DNA of 64,000 bases from an uncultured Clostridia bacterium (GTDB lineage Bacteria > Bacillota > Clostridia > Christensenellales > Aristaeellaceae). This document shows positions 25,071 to 34,165 of the stretch, one piece after another; positions within the stretch are counted from its first letter, which is position 1, and every line of letters begins with the position of its first letter. The DNA is taken from contig CAKTZR010000017.1 in NCBI GenBank assembly GCA_934636105.1, positions 1-64,000 on the forward strand, given 5' to 3'. A program made the translations under genes and the position numbers. A model generated the notes under the pieces. That model ran no database searches. It had not been told where the DNA came from and saw nothing but the letters and a program-made list of their open reading frames with translations.

Positions 25071-26915
25071 ATGCAGGATTATATCGAGCAAAGCACGCAG
25101 ATCCGCAGTCTGTCCATGCCGCCGGAAAACAGCGAGCATTTCTATGACGACTTCGAAACGCGCTTTTTGCAGATTCGAACGCTGTTTGCGCAGAACAAGA
25201 AATATCTGGATGAACAGGTTTTTGCGCCGCTGATGATGGGGCCGGGCGCGCTTGACAGCGAAAAGGCGGAGGAGCTGCTGGAAATATCCGACCATCTGGC
25301 GTATACGGAAACGCTGGAAATGGTCGATGTGCGGCTGGCGTTCTTCATCGTGGATGCGCTTGTGCCGTATTACGAGCGGCGCGGCGACAAGGTGAAATAC
25401 ATCCACTGCCTGTTCCGACGGGAGATGCTGGCCTACAACGTCGGGCAGATTTTCGACCGGGGACGGCTGACGGACGCGCTTGCCGGACGATATCGCGACT
25501 ACATTCTTTCCTGCGTGGAAAAGGCGGACGGCTTTCTGGATGATATCGACGGCTTTGCCGCCCTGCCCGTCAAAACGCAGGAGGAGCTGCTGACCATCGG
25601 GTTATTTCGGGCGACGGGCTACGAGCGGCCGTATTACGACGAGCAGATGATCCTCAAGCAGATCGATTCCTATCGGCGGTATATTCATCGGCTGCTGAGC
25701 CCCGCGCTGCGCAGGGCCGCGCCCGATATCAAATGGGACAAGCAGCTTTATTCCGCCTACACCTATCTGATGGATGTCCAGGAATTTCTGGATTGGCACG
25801 AAACGCCGGATTACATTCTGCGGATGCTCGACGACGCGGGCGATCAGGCGCTGGCGCTGATGCAGAAAAACGGCACGACCAGCCAGCGCGACCCCAGCGC
25901 CGTGCTTTCCGGCAAAAAGGCCATCGGATTTTATCGCGGGACGACCAGCTTTGAAGAAATGGTTCAGAAATATGTCGATTGGGAAAAGGAAGCCGACCCG
26001 AACGAATACGACCAGCTGAACATGAGCGGCAACGTGATGCCCATCGTCTTTGTGCAGGGGCTTTGCCGCGAGCATCCGGAGAAAATCGAAAGCTGCCGGG
26101 GCTATCTGAACGCGGCGCAGCAGCGGACGTTTGACTATATCCGGCGGTCGCGGGACAAGGGCGCATACAACACGATGCAGCGATTCATCGGCTACACGCT
26201 GGATTATTACATCGAGCTGGATCACGGCATTCCGTTCAAGACGTATTTCGAAAACCTGATGATCGCGACCCAGCCGACGCTGATGATTCACTGCTCGATG
26301 GTTGCGGAAATTTCGCTTGCCATCTTTGACAAGCTGATGGAAAAGCGGCCGGAGCTGCTGGGCGGCGTGTGCGGCTGCGCATCTGCGGAGAAAGTACAGG
26401 AAAAAGCGGAGGAAATTCGGGAATTTTTGAAGGAGTGCTGCTTTCTGCATGACGCGGGCAAGCTGTTCTTTCTGGATACGATCAATCAGTTTGGGCGCAT
26501 GCTGATGGACGACGAATTTGCGCTAATCCGCCTGCATGCGCAGATGGGCTATGAGGTGCTGAACAAGCGCGCTTCGACGCGGCCGTATGCGAAAGCGGCG
26601 CTGTATCATCATCGGTGGTACAACGAGCAGGGCGGCTACCCGGCGGACGTGTTCTATCGGGATGAGCCGAACGCGATACTCTATCAGATTCTGACATGCG
26701 CGGACTGCATCGATGCGGCGACGGATTCCGTGGGCCGCGCATACAGCCGGGGCAAGACGTTTGCGGAGATGCTGGAGGATTTGCACCGCAACAGCGGGCG
26801 GATGTTCAATCCGAATCTGGTCGCGCTGTTTGACGACGCGGCGCTCTGCGAAAGCGTGGAAAAGCTGCTCTGCTTCGAGCGGGAGCGGCTGTACAACCAA
26901 GTGTTTGGACATTAA
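25071..26915 (+). CDS. HD-GYP-like domain protein
   Basis: 614 residues. The N-terminal 400 residues are mostly helical and unrecognised. The C-terminal part has HCSMVAEISLAIFDKL, CCFLHDAGKLFFLDTINQFGRMLMDDEF, RLHAQMGYEVL, and YHHRWYNEQGGYP. These match HD-GYP order (H...HDxGK...H...HH...GYP), with HDAGK for HDIGK and EQGGYP for DGxGYP. HD-GYP enzymes hydrolyse cyclic di-GMP; the key metal-binding His/Asp residues appear present, so activity is possible. No GGDEF, receiver or membrane segment is seen. GGGGTGG precedes the ATG. The N-terminal half may be a sensory domain. Confidence 0.75.
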   Translation: MQDYIEQSTQIRSLSMPPENSEHFYDDFETRFLQIRTLFAQNKKYLDEQVFAPLMMGPGALDSEKAEELLEISDHLAYTETLEMVDVRLAFFIVDALVPYYERRGDKVKYIHCLFRREMLAYNVGQIFDRGRLTDALAGRYRDYILSCVEKADGFLDDIDGFAALPVKTQEELLTIGLFRATGYERPYYDEQMILKQIDSYRRYIHRLLSPALRRAAPDIKWDKQLYSAYTYLMDVQEFLDWHETPDYILRMLDDAGDQALALMQKNGTTSQRDPSAVLSGKKAIGFYRGTTSFEEMVQKYVDWEKEADPNEYDQLNMSGNVMPIVFVQGLCREHPEKIESCRGYLNAAQQRTFDYIRRSRDKGAYNTMQRFIGYTLDYYIELDHGIPFKTYFENLMIATQPTLMIHCSMVAEISLAIFDKLMEKRPELLGGVCGCASAEKVQEKAEEIREFLKECCFLHDAGKLFFLDTINQFGRMLMDDEFALIRLHAQMGYEVLNKRASTRPYAKAALYHHRWYNEQGGYPADVFYRDEPNAILYQILTCADCIDAATDSVGRAYSRGKTFAEMLEDLHRNSGRMFNPNLVALFDDAALCESVEKLLCFERERLYNQVFGH

Positions 26916-26924
26916 GGAAGCCAT

Positions 26925-28046
26925 ATGGAGCCGATTTCGATTTATGTGCATATTCCGATGTGCGTGAAAAAGTGCGCGTACTGCGATTTTACGTCCTATT
27001 GCGGACGAATGAATCAGCGGGACGCGTATACCGAGGCCGTCTGCCGCGAAATGCGCGAGCAGGCGGCCTTTTTCGGCGCGCGGCGGGTGAATACCGTGTT
27101 CTTTGGCGGTGGAACGCCCACGCTGATGACGGGCGCGCAGATCGGGCGCATGATGGACACCCTGCGCGCATGCTTTGACCTTGCGGCGGACGCGGAGGTG
27201 ACGATGGAAGGCAATCCCGGCACGCTGACGATGGAGAATCTGGAAGCCTATCGCAGGGTGGGGGTGAACCGGCTGTCGCTGGGCGTGCAGAGCCTTGACG
27301 ACGCGCTGCTGCAAGGCATTGGGCGCATTCACACGAGCGGGCAGGCGCGGCAGGCCGTGCGGATGGCGCGGGACGCGGGCTTCGACAACCTGAATCTCGA
27401 TTTGATGCTGGGGCTGCCGGGGCAGAAGCCCGGCCAATGGGAACGGACGCTTGGCGAAGCGATTGCGCTTGAACCGGAACATTTGAGCTGTTACAGCCTG
27501 ATCCTGGAGGAAGGCACGCCGCTTTTCCGGCAGGCGGAGGAAGGCACGTGCGCACCGCTGCCGGACGAGGACGCGCTCTGCGAGATGGACGACATCACCG
27601 AGCGGCTGACGCAGGCGGGCGGCTATGCGCGTTACGAGGTATCCAACTACGCCAAGGTGGGGAAAATGTGTCGGCACAACCTCGTTTATTGGGAATGCCT
27701 GCCGTATCTGGGCATAGGCTGTGCGGCGCACAGCGACATGGACGGAAAGCGCTTCTATCATACGGAGGATTTCGACGCGTATCTGAACCATGCGCCCATC
27801 CAAAGCGAGGACGCGGGCGGACGGGCGTTTGAGCGGATGATGATGGGCCTGCGGATGATGCGTGGGGTGGACGAAGCGCGCTTTACCCGCGACTTTGGCC
27901 GCGCGCCGGAGGCAATATGGAAGGAAAGCCTGCCCCGGCTGATGCGCGAGGGGATGCTGATGCGGGAAGACGGGCGGCTGCGGCTGACGGCGCGGGGCAT
28001 GCAGGTGATGAACGCCGTGCTGGTGGAGATGATGGAGGAGGGATAA
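26925..28046 (+). CDS. hemW: Radical SAM heme chaperone HemW
   Basis: 373 residues. The radical SAM cluster is CVKKCAYC (Cys13, 17, 20), followed by FFGGGTPTL, EGNPGTLT, NRLSLGVQSLDDALLQGIGRIH, NLDLMLGLPGQKPGQW and the C-terminal winged part. The CX3CX2C spacing and the Asn-Pro-Gly motif match HemW rather than the oxygen-independent coproporphyrinogen oxidase HemN. HemW carries heme to respiratory enzymes; in many Firmicutes it sits, as here, just ahead of hrcA. It lies 9 bases after the HD gene, probably in the same operon. Confidence 0.92.
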   Translation: MEPISIYVHIPMCVKKCAYCDFTSYCGRMNQRDAYTEAVCREMREQAAFFGARRVNTVFFGGGTPTLMTGAQIGRMMDTLRACFDLAADAEVTMEGNPGTLTMENLEAYRRVGVNRLSLGVQSLDDALLQGIGRIHTSGQARQAVRMARDAGFDNLNLDLMLGLPGQKPGQWERTLGEAIALEPEHLSCYSLILEEGTPLFRQAEEGTCAPLPDEDALCEMDDITERLTQAGGYARYEVSNYAKVGKMCRHNLVYWECLPYLGIGCAAHSDMDGKRFYHTEDFDAYLNHAPIQSEDAGGRAFERMMMGLRMMRGVDEARFTRDFGRAPEAIWKESLPRLMREGMLMREDGRLRLTARGMQVMNAVLVEMMEEG

Positions 28047-28170
28047 CCCAAAGATACATTTCTTTGCTCCAAACCTGCATGGAGAAGCCCAAATGTCGCG
28101 GGTGCTGCTCAAGCGTTCGAACAAAGGACAGGAAAAGTCAAATTTCCCGAAAAAAGTTATGAGAAGGGTG

Positions 28171-28199
28171 TTGACAAATCCGCCTAAGCGTGGTATCTT
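28171..28199 (+). promoter_or_regulatory. Sigma-A promoter of the heat-shock operon
   Basis: TTGACA (28171-28176), 17-base spacer, TATCTT (28194-28199), immediately followed by the CIRCE operator. HrcA bound to CIRCE would block this promoter. Confidence 0.92.
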
Positions 28200-28210
28200 T
28201 ATCACGCTGA

Positions 28211-28237
28211 TTAGCACTCGAACAGCTTGAGTGCTAA
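28211..28237 (+). promoter_or_regulatory. CIRCE operator
   Basis: TTAGCACTC (28211-28219), 9 bases, GAGTGCTAA (28229-28237): the canonical HrcA-binding inverted repeat without a mismatch. Confidence 0.98.
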
Positions 28238-28270
28238 CAACAGCGAACAGCCGAAAGGAGGAAAGCGGGC

Positions 28271-29326
28271 ATGGATCTCATTGATCGTAAGTATCGCATT
28301 TTGCAGGCGATCATTGACGACTACATCATGACCGCGCTGCCGGTCGGCTCCCGAACGATTTCCCGAAAATATGAACAGAAGCTCTCCTCGGCCACCATCC
28401 GCAACGAGATGAGCGACCTGGAGGAGCTTGGCTATCTCGATTCCCCGCATACCTCGGCCGGACGAATCCCCTCCTATAAAGCCTATCGGCTGTATGTGGA
28501 CAGGATGATTCACCCGATGCCGCTCAGCGAGGAAGAAACCGCGTTTATCAAGAGCTGCTTCGATCACCGGATCAATCAGGTGGAGGAGTTGAGCGCGAGA
28601 ATCGCGAAAGCGCTTTCGAGCATGACGCATTACACCACCGCCGTGATGACCCGCACGCCGCGCGAAGAACAGGTTTTCAGCCATTTGCAGCTGGTGCCCG
28701 TTTCGGACAGACGGCTGCTGCTGGTGATCGTGACGCAAAACGGCGCGGTGCGGCAGACGGTGATCGATACCGAAAAGCCGATTGCGCCGGATGCGCTCTA
28801 CACCGTATCGCAGATCATCTCCAAGGAATTGGAGGGATGCGCGATGAGTCAGCTGCCCGCGGAGCTTACCCGACTGGCTGGCGGCCAGGACGGCGAGATG
28901 CGCGAGCTGCTGGGGCTGCTGGCCGCTCAACCGCCCGAAAAGGACGGCGGAGTTGGTTCGCTGGTGGTCGGCGGGCGCTCGAATCTGCTGAACTTCCCGG
29001 AATATTCCGATGTGGACAAGGCAAAAGAGCTGCTCAGCGTGCTTGAAACGCGGGAAAAGGTCGTGTCCCTGCTCTCCCATCAGGGAGAGATGGAAATCTC
29101 CGTTCGTATCGGCCCGGAAACGGGACTGGAAGAAACGAAGGACTGCTCCATCGTCACGGCGAGCTATCGCTTGAGCGACGGAACGGTCAATACGATCGGC
29201 CTGATCGGCCCGACCCGAATGCAATACGGCAAGGTGCTTTCGGTGCTCGGCGAGGTCGGACGGTCGATCACGGAGCTGCTGGACGGGCAGAATGAAAGCC
29301 ATGAAAAAGAAGAACAGGAAAAATAA
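28271..29326 (+). CDS. hrcA: Heat-inducible transcription repressor HrcA
   Basis: 351 residues, with GGAGG upstream. The N-terminal winged helix is DRKYRILQAIIDDYIMTALPVGSRTIS...LSSATIRNEMSDLEELGYLDSPHTSAGRIPS. The core carries ...LVGGRSNLLNFPEYSD and the C-terminal GLIGPTRMQYGKVLSVL. It represses its own operon through CIRCE and depends on chaperones (GroE in studied species) for folding. First gene of hrcA-grpE-dnaK-dnaJ. Confidence 0.97.
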   Translation: MDLIDRKYRILQAIIDDYIMTALPVGSRTISRKYEQKLSSATIRNEMSDLEELGYLDSPHTSAGRIPSYKAYRLYVDRMIHPMPLSEEETAFIKSCFDHRINQVEELSARIAKALSSMTHYTTAVMTRTPREEQVFSHLQLVPVSDRRLLLVIVTQNGAVRQTVIDTEKPIAPDALYTVSQIISKELEGCAMSQLPAELTRLAGGQDGEMRELLGLLAAQPPEKDGGVGSLVVGGRSNLLNFPEYSDVDKAKELLSVLETREKVVSLLSHQGEMEISVRIGPETGLEETKDCSIVTASYRLSDGTVNTIGLIGPTRMQYGKVLSVLGEVGRSITELLDGQNESHEKEEQEK

Positions 29327-29402
29327 GAACCAGAAGGCGCAGCAGTCGTTCACCGAACGCATTGCCAAGGCCGCCGGAGGTTTTAAGGAAAGGGCGAAGA
29401 AC

Positions 29403-29951
29403 ATGAACAGCGAAGAAAAGGCTGAACAGGCGCAGCAGCCTGAACAGCCCGAAGCGCAGACCCAGCCGGAGGGCGGCGAAGCGGAGATCGACGTGAAGGC
29501 GCTGCAGGCCGAGCTTGAAAAGGCGAAGGCGCAGAGCGACGAATACCTCGATCTGGCCCAGCGCAAGCAGGCCGAATTCGCCAACTACCGCCGCCGCACC
29601 GAGGGCATTCGCGCGGAAGCTTTCGACGACGGACGGCGCGAGGCCATCGGCCAGCTGCTCCCGATTGTCGATAACCTCGAACGGGCGCTGGCTGCGGCGG
29701 GCGAAGAAGAGAACGCCCTCAAGAGCGGCGTTGAAATGGTGCTTCGCCAGACGCGCGACGCGCTGACCAAGATGGGCGTCGAGGAGATCGACCCGCAGGG
29801 CAAGCCGTTCGACGCGGAACTGATGAACGCCGTGATGCAGGGCACCGCCGACGAGGGCGAGCCGGGCACGGTGTGCATGGTTTTGCAGAAGGGCTACAAG
29901 CTCGGCGAACGCGTGATTCGTCACGCAATGGTAAAGGTGGTTGCGGGCTAA
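29403..29951 (+). CDS. grpE: DnaK nucleotide exchange factor GrpE
   Basis: 182 residues if started at ATG 29403, which has AAGGAAAGGG 8 bases upstream. In-frame ATGs at 29292 and 29301, overlapping hrcA, would add up to 37 lysine-rich residues. An acidic N-terminal tail is followed by the long helix VKALQAELEKAKAQSDEYLDLAQRKQAEFANYRRRTEG and the C-terminal beta domain with EEIDPQGKPFDAELMNAVM and VLQKGYKLGERVIRHAMVKV. GrpE releases ADP from DnaK. Confidence 0.95.
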   Translation: MNSEEKAEQAQQPEQPEAQTQPEGGEAEIDVKALQAELEKAKAQSDEYLDLAQRKQAEFANYRRRTEGIRAEAFDDGRREAIGQLLPIVDNLERALAAAGEEENALKSGVEMVLRQTRDALTKMGVEEIDPQGKPFDAELMNAVMQGTADEGEPGTVCMVLQKGYKLGERVIRHAMVKVVAG

Positions 29952-30022
29952 ACCCGTTTCCCAATATATAAAATTGAATTTCTTTCCCAACTTTTTCTCT
30001 ATCGAGACAGGAGGACACATAT

Positions 30023-31852
30023 ATGAGCAAGATTATTGGTATTGACCTTGGTACGACGAACAGCTGCGTGGCCGTGATGGAAGGCGGCGAGCCGGTTGTT
30101 ATCCCGAACGCTGAAGGCGCGCGCACCACGCCGTCCGTCGTGGCTTTCACGAAGAACGGCGAACGCCTGGTCGGTCAGGTCGCAAAGCGTCAGGCCGTGA
30201 CCAACCCGGATCGCACCATCATTTCCATCAAGCGCGACATGGGCACCGATCGTCACATCAACATCGACGGCAAGGACTATACGCCGCAGGATATCAGCGC
30301 CATGATCCTGATGAAGCTGAAGGCGGACGCGGAAGCGTACCTCGGCGAGACCGTGACGCAGGCCGTCATCACCGTTCCGGCGTACTTCTCCGACAGCCAG
30401 CGTCAGGCGACCAAGGATGCGGGCCGCATCGCGGGTCTGGAAGTGCTGCGTATCATCAACGAGCCGACCGCTGCTGCGCTGGCTTACGGCCTTGACAAGG
30501 ATGATTCCCACAAGATTCTGGTTTACGACCTCGGCGGCGGCACGTTCGACGTCAGCCTGCTGGAGATCGGCGACGGCGTGTTTGAGGTTCTGGCCACCAA
30601 CGGCAACACCCGCCTGGGCGGCGACGACTTCGACCAGCGTATCATCGATTACCTCGCGGCCGAGTTCAAGAAGGAAAACAACATCGACCTGAAGGCCGAC
30701 CGCATGGCGCTTCAGCGCTTGAAGGAAGCGGCCGAGAAGGCGAAGATCGAGCTTTCCGGCGTGATGAGCACCAACATCAACCTGCCGTTCATCACGGCGG
30801 ACGCGACCGGCCCGAAGCATCTGGATATCACCCTGACCCGCGCGAAGTTCGACGAACTGACCCGCGACCTCGTGGATGCGACCGTCGCCCCGATGCAGAA
30901 CGCGCTGCGTGACGCCGGCCTGACGGCGAACGAGATCGACCGCGTGATTCTGGTCGGCGGTTCCACCCGTATTCCGGCGGTGCAGGAGGCTGTCCGCAAA
31001 ATGACCGGCAAGGAGCCGTACCGCAACATCAACCCGGACGAGTGCGTGGCTATCGGCGCTGCGATTCAGGGCGGCGTGCTTGGCGGTGAAGTCAAGGACG
31101 TGCTGCTGCTGGACGTCACCCCGCTGTCTCTGGGCATTGAGACGATGGGCGGCGTGTTCACCCGTCTGATCGACCGCAACACCACCATTCCGTGCACCAA
31201 GAGCCAGATCTTCTCCACCGCGGCGGACGGCCAGACCTCCGTTGAGGTGCATGTGCTCCAGGGCGAGCGCGAGATGGCCGCGGGCAACAAGACCCTTGGC
31301 CGCTTCCAGCTGACCGGCATTGCGCCGGCGCCGCGCGGCGTGCCGCAGATCGAGGTTACCTTCAACATCGACCGCAACGGCATCGTGAACGTCTCCGCGA
31401 AGGACCTTGGCACGGGCAACGAGCAGAAGGTGACCATCACCTCCAGCACCAACCTGACCGAGGACGAGATTAACCAGCGCGTCAAGGAAGCTGAGCAGTA
31501 TGCCGCCGAGGACAAGAAGCGCAAGGAGGAGGTCGAAACCCTCAACCGTGCGGACAGCATGATCTTCGAGGTGGATAAGCAGCTCAAGGAGCTGGGCGAC
31601 AAGCTGAGCGCCGAGGACAAGGCGACCGTTGAAAACGAGCTGGCCGAGTTCAAGAAGGTTCGCGAGACCAACGACGCGGAGCAGATCAAGAACGCGATGG
31701 AAGCCTTCACGCAGAAGGTGTACGCGGTGTTCGGCAAGATTTATCAGCAGCAGCAGGGCGCGGGCGATCCGAACGCGCAGGCGGGCGGCGCGCAGAACGC
31801 GAATAACGCTTCTGCCGACGGCGCGAGCGACGCGGATTACGACGTTCACTAA
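30023..31852 (+). CDS. dnaK: Chaperone DnaK (Hsp70)
   Basis: 609 residues, with AGGAGG upstream. ATPase domain: IGIDLGTTNSCVAVMEG, VPAYFSDSQRQATKDAGRIA, NEPTAAALAYGLDK, VYDLGGGTFDVSLLE, VGGSTRIPAVQ. The linker DVLLLDVTPLSLGIET, the substrate-binding domain and an acidic, Ala/Asn-rich C-terminal tail ending ASDADYDVH follow. It lacks the roughly 24-residue insert of Gram-negative DnaK in the first quadrant, as expected for Firmicutes. It works with the flanking grpE and dnaJ products. Confidence 0.98.
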   Translation: MSKIIGIDLGTTNSCVAVMEGGEPVVIPNAEGARTTPSVVAFTKNGERLVGQVAKRQAVTNPDRTIISIKRDMGTDRHINIDGKDYTPQDISAMILMKLKADAEAYLGETVTQAVITVPAYFSDSQRQATKDAGRIAGLEVLRIINEPTAAALAYGLDKDDSHKILVYDLGGGTFDVSLLEIGDGVFEVLATNGNTRLGGDDFDQRIIDYLAAEFKKENNIDLKADRMALQRLKEAAEKAKIELSGVMSTNINLPFITADATGPKHLDITLTRAKFDELTRDLVDATVAPMQNALRDAGLTANEIDRVILVGGSTRIPAVQEAVRKMTGKEPYRNINPDECVAIGAAIQGGVLGGEVKDVLLLDVTPLSLGIETMGGVFTRLIDRNTTIPCTKSQIFSTAADGQTSVEVHVLQGEREMAAGNKTLGRFQLTGIAPAPRGVPQIEVTFNIDRNGIVNVSAKDLGTGNEQKVTITSSTNLTEDEINQRVKEAEQYAAEDKKRKEEVETLNRADSMIFEVDKQLKELGDKLSAEDKATVENELAEFKKVRETNDAEQIKNAMEAFTQKVYAVFGKIYQQQQGAGDPNAQAGGAQNANNASADGASDADYDVH

Positions 31853-31879
31853 ATCATAAACTAAATCCTTTTGAGTAAG

Positions 31880-31918
31880 CGCGCGGCCGCCGTCACTTTG
31901 TGGCGGCGGCATCGCGCG
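31880..31918 (+). other. Strong intercistronic hairpin between dnaK and dnaJ
   Basis: Nested stems CGCGCG/CGCGCG (31880-31885 with 31913-31918) and GCCGCCGTCAC/GTGGCGGCGGC (31886-31896 with 31900-31910, one mismatch). No T-run follows, so it is more likely to stabilise upstream mRNA or tune dnaJ expression than to terminate. Confidence 0.7.
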
Positions 31919-31953
31919 GTTAAGGGTTTGATGGAAGATAGGCGGTGACTGCT

Positions 31954-33132
31954 GTGGCAGACAAAAGAGATTACTACGAGGTGCTCGGCGTAGCCAAGGG
32001 CGCTTCGGATGACGAAATCAAAAAGGCTTACCGCAAGGCGGCCAAGGCCTGCCATCCGGACCTGCATCCGGACGACAAGGAGGCCGAGGCGCGCTTCAAA
32101 GAGGTCAACGAAGCCTACGAAGTGCTCAGCGATCCGCAGAAGCGCGCGCGCTATGACCAGTTCGGCTTCAACGATCCCTCCATGGGCGGCGGCGCAGGCG
32201 GCGGAAGCGGATTTGGCGGCTTCGGCGGGTTCGAAGATATCTTCGATATGTTCACCGGCGGCGGCTTTGGCACAAGCAGCCGCGGCAGAAGCCAGAACGC
32301 GCCCCAGCGCGGCAGCGATTTGCAGTATAACCTGACGCTGACGTTTGAGGAAGCGGCTTTCGGCTGCCGCAAGGAATTCAAATTCCAGCGCAGCGCGGTC
32401 TGCGACGCATGCGGCGGCACGGGCGCAAAGCCCGGCACCCAGCCGCAGACCTGCCCGACCTGCCACGGTTCCGGTCAGCAGCGCGTGACGATGAATTCCC
32501 CGTTTGGCCAGGTGCAGACGATGCGCACCTGCCCGACCTGCGGCGGCAAGGGCAAGACGATCAAGGACAAGTGCAGCAAGTGCTCCGGCACGGGCTTCAC
32601 TCGCGTGACGCGCACCGTGACGCTGAACGTTCCGGCGGGCGTGGACGACGGGCAGAACTTCAAGACCATTCCGGGCGAGGGCGAACCCGGCCGCAACGGC
32701 GGCCCGGCGGGCGACCTGTACATCACCTGCACGGTGCGGCCGCACAAGATTTTCAAGCGCGACCGTTACGACCTGTATTGCGATGTGCCGGTTTCCTTCA
32801 CGCAGGCGGCTTTGGGCGGCGAAATCGATGTGCCGACGCTGGGCGGAACGACGAAATACAACATTCCGGCGGGCACGCAGGAGGGCACGTCCTTCCGCAT
32901 TCGCGGCGAGGGCATTCAGCAGCTGCGCGGTACGAGCCGGGGCGACCTGTTCTTCACCGTGCATGTCGAGGTGCCGAAACATTTGGGCGAGAAGCAGAAA
33001 GAGCTGCTGCGCCAGTTTGAGGATTCCCTCAACGGGCGCGAATATGAGCGGCGCAAGAGCTTCGGCGATCAGGTGAAGAATTATATCCGCGACAACGCCG
33101 AGCGTTTCAAGGAAAAATTCGAGAAGAAATAA
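31954..33132 (+). CDS. dnaJ: Co-chaperone DnaJ (Hsp40)
   Basis: 392 residues from GTG 31954, which gives the classical MADKRDYYEVLGV start and has AGGCGGTGA upstream; GTG 31945 is also possible. It has a J domain with HPD in CHPDLHPDD, a Gly/Phe-rich linker (about 75-110), four CxxCxGxG zinc motifs (CDACGGTG, CPTCHGSG, CPTCGGKG, CSKCSGTG) and the C-terminal substrate-binding barrels. It stimulates DnaK ATPase and delivers substrates. Confidence 0.97.
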   Translation: MADKRDYYEVLGVAKGASDDEIKKAYRKAAKACHPDLHPDDKEAEARFKEVNEAYEVLSDPQKRARYDQFGFNDPSMGGGAGGGSGFGGFGGFEDIFDMFTGGGFGTSSRGRSQNAPQRGSDLQYNLTLTFEEAAFGCRKEFKFQRSAVCDACGGTGAKPGTQPQTCPTCHGSGQQRVTMNSPFGQVQTMRTCPTCGGKGKTIKDKCSKCSGTGFTRVTRTVTLNVPAGVDDGQNFKTIPGEGEPGRNGGPAGDLYITCTVRPHKIFKRDRYDLYCDVPVSFTQAALGGEIDVPTLGGTTKYNIPAGTQEGTSFRIRGEGIQQLRGTSRGDLFFTVHVEVPKHLGEKQKELLRQFEDSLNGREYERRKSFGDQVKNYIRDNAERFKEKFEKK

Positions 33133-33139
33133 GTCATTC

Positions 33140-33180
33140 AGGAAAGCGGGACGCGCGAAAAAGCACGGCCTCGCTTTTCT
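33140..33180 (+). terminator. Possible weak terminator or hairpin after dnaJ
   Basis: AGGAAAGCGGG pairs with CCTCGCTTTTCT (two G-T pairs) around an 18-base loop. The T-run lies within the stem and no further T-run follows, so termination may be partial, lowering expression of prmA and later genes. Confidence 0.4.
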
Positions 33181-33202
33181 GTGTCTAAGAAAGGAAAATA
33201 CG

Positions 33203-34147
33203 ATGGATTGGTTGGAAGCTGTGGTGCATACCACGACAATGGGCGCGGATATCGTCAGCGAAGTGCTGATGAACGCGGGCGCGGTCGGCACGGCCATCGA
33301 GGATCGCTATGACGTGACCTCGAGCAAAAAATCCGACGGCATGTGGGATATGATCGACGAGGATGTGCTCAAGCACATGAGCGAAGACGTGCTCGTCAAG
33401 GCCTATTTCAAGAGCGACGCAAGCGCGCCGGAGACGCTGCATCTGGTCAAGCAGAAGCTGAGCGAAATCGCCAAGATGGACATGGGCTTCGATATGGGCA
33501 GTCTGGAACTGGATACGCAGGGCGTTCGTGAGCAGGATTGGGCCGAAAACTGGAAGAAGTATTATAAGCCCTTCCGCGCGGGCGAACACCTCGTCATCAA
33601 GCCGAGCTGGGAGACCTACGAGCCGAAGGAGGGTGATCTCGTGCTGGAGCTTGACCCGGGCATGGCGTTCGGCACGGGCACGCACGAGACGACGTTCATG
33701 TGCATGGAACAGCTGGAAAAATACATCACGCCCGGCTGCCGCGCCATCGACGTGGGCTGCGGAAGCGGTATTCTCGGTCTGGCGGCGGCGAAGCTTGGCG
33801 CAAGCGACGTGCTGGCTATCGATCTGGACGAGCTGGCCGTGAAGGTCGCGGCGGAAAACACCGAAAAGAACGGCCTGTCCGATATCGTCCGCGTGGCGCA
33901 CGGCGATCTGCTTGAAAAGCGGGACGAAAAGGCGGACGTGATTGTCGCGAACATCATCGCAGACGTGATCTGCTATCTCTGCGGCCCGGTGAAAAAGCAT
34001 CTGCTCGAGGGCGGCACGTTCATCTGCTCCGGCATCATCAAGGAGCGCGAGGACGACGTGCAGCATGCGCTGGCGGCGGCGGGCTACACCGTCTGCAACC
34101 GATTGGCGAAGGGCGAGTGGGTGTGCCTGGCAGCGAAACTCGCCTGA
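33203..34147 (+). CDS. prmA: Ribosomal protein L11 methyltransferase PrmA
   Basis: 314 residues; AGAAAGGAAA lies upstream. The N-terminal substrate-recognition part (WLEAVVHTTTMGADIVSEVLMNAGAVG) and linker are followed by the SAM domain: LELDPGMAFGTGTHETT, AIDVGCGSGILGLAAAKLGA, VLAIDLDELAVKVAAEN and VIVANIIADVI (the NIIA variant of NPPY typical of PrmA). It trimethylates lysines and the N-terminus of L11. The usual place after dnaJ in Firmicutes supports the call. Confidence 0.95.
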   Translation: MDWLEAVVHTTTMGADIVSEVLMNAGAVGTAIEDRYDVTSSKKSDGMWDMIDEDVLKHMSEDVLVKAYFKSDASAPETLHLVKQKLSEIAKMDMGFDMGSLELDTQGVREQDWAENWKKYYKPFRAGEHLVIKPSWETYEPKEGDLVLELDPGMAFGTGTHETTFMCMEQLEKYITPGCRAIDVGCGSGILGLAAAKLGASDVLAIDLDELAVKVAAENTEKNGLSDIVRVAHGDLLEKRDEKADVIVANIIADVICYLCGPVKKHLLEGGTFICSGIIKEREDDVQHALAAAGYTVCNRLAKGEWVCLAAKLA

Positions 34148-34165
34148 CGCAAAAAAGGAGAAGCT

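Noticed and set aside
28047..28170. Possible small gene between hemW and the heat-shock promoter
   Set aside because: No frame with a ribosome site was seen; the sequence shows nothing recognisable before the promoter.
29999..31912. Minus-strand open frame of 637 codons
   Set aside because: Antisense to dnaK. Long opposite-strand frames are expected at this G+C and codon use.
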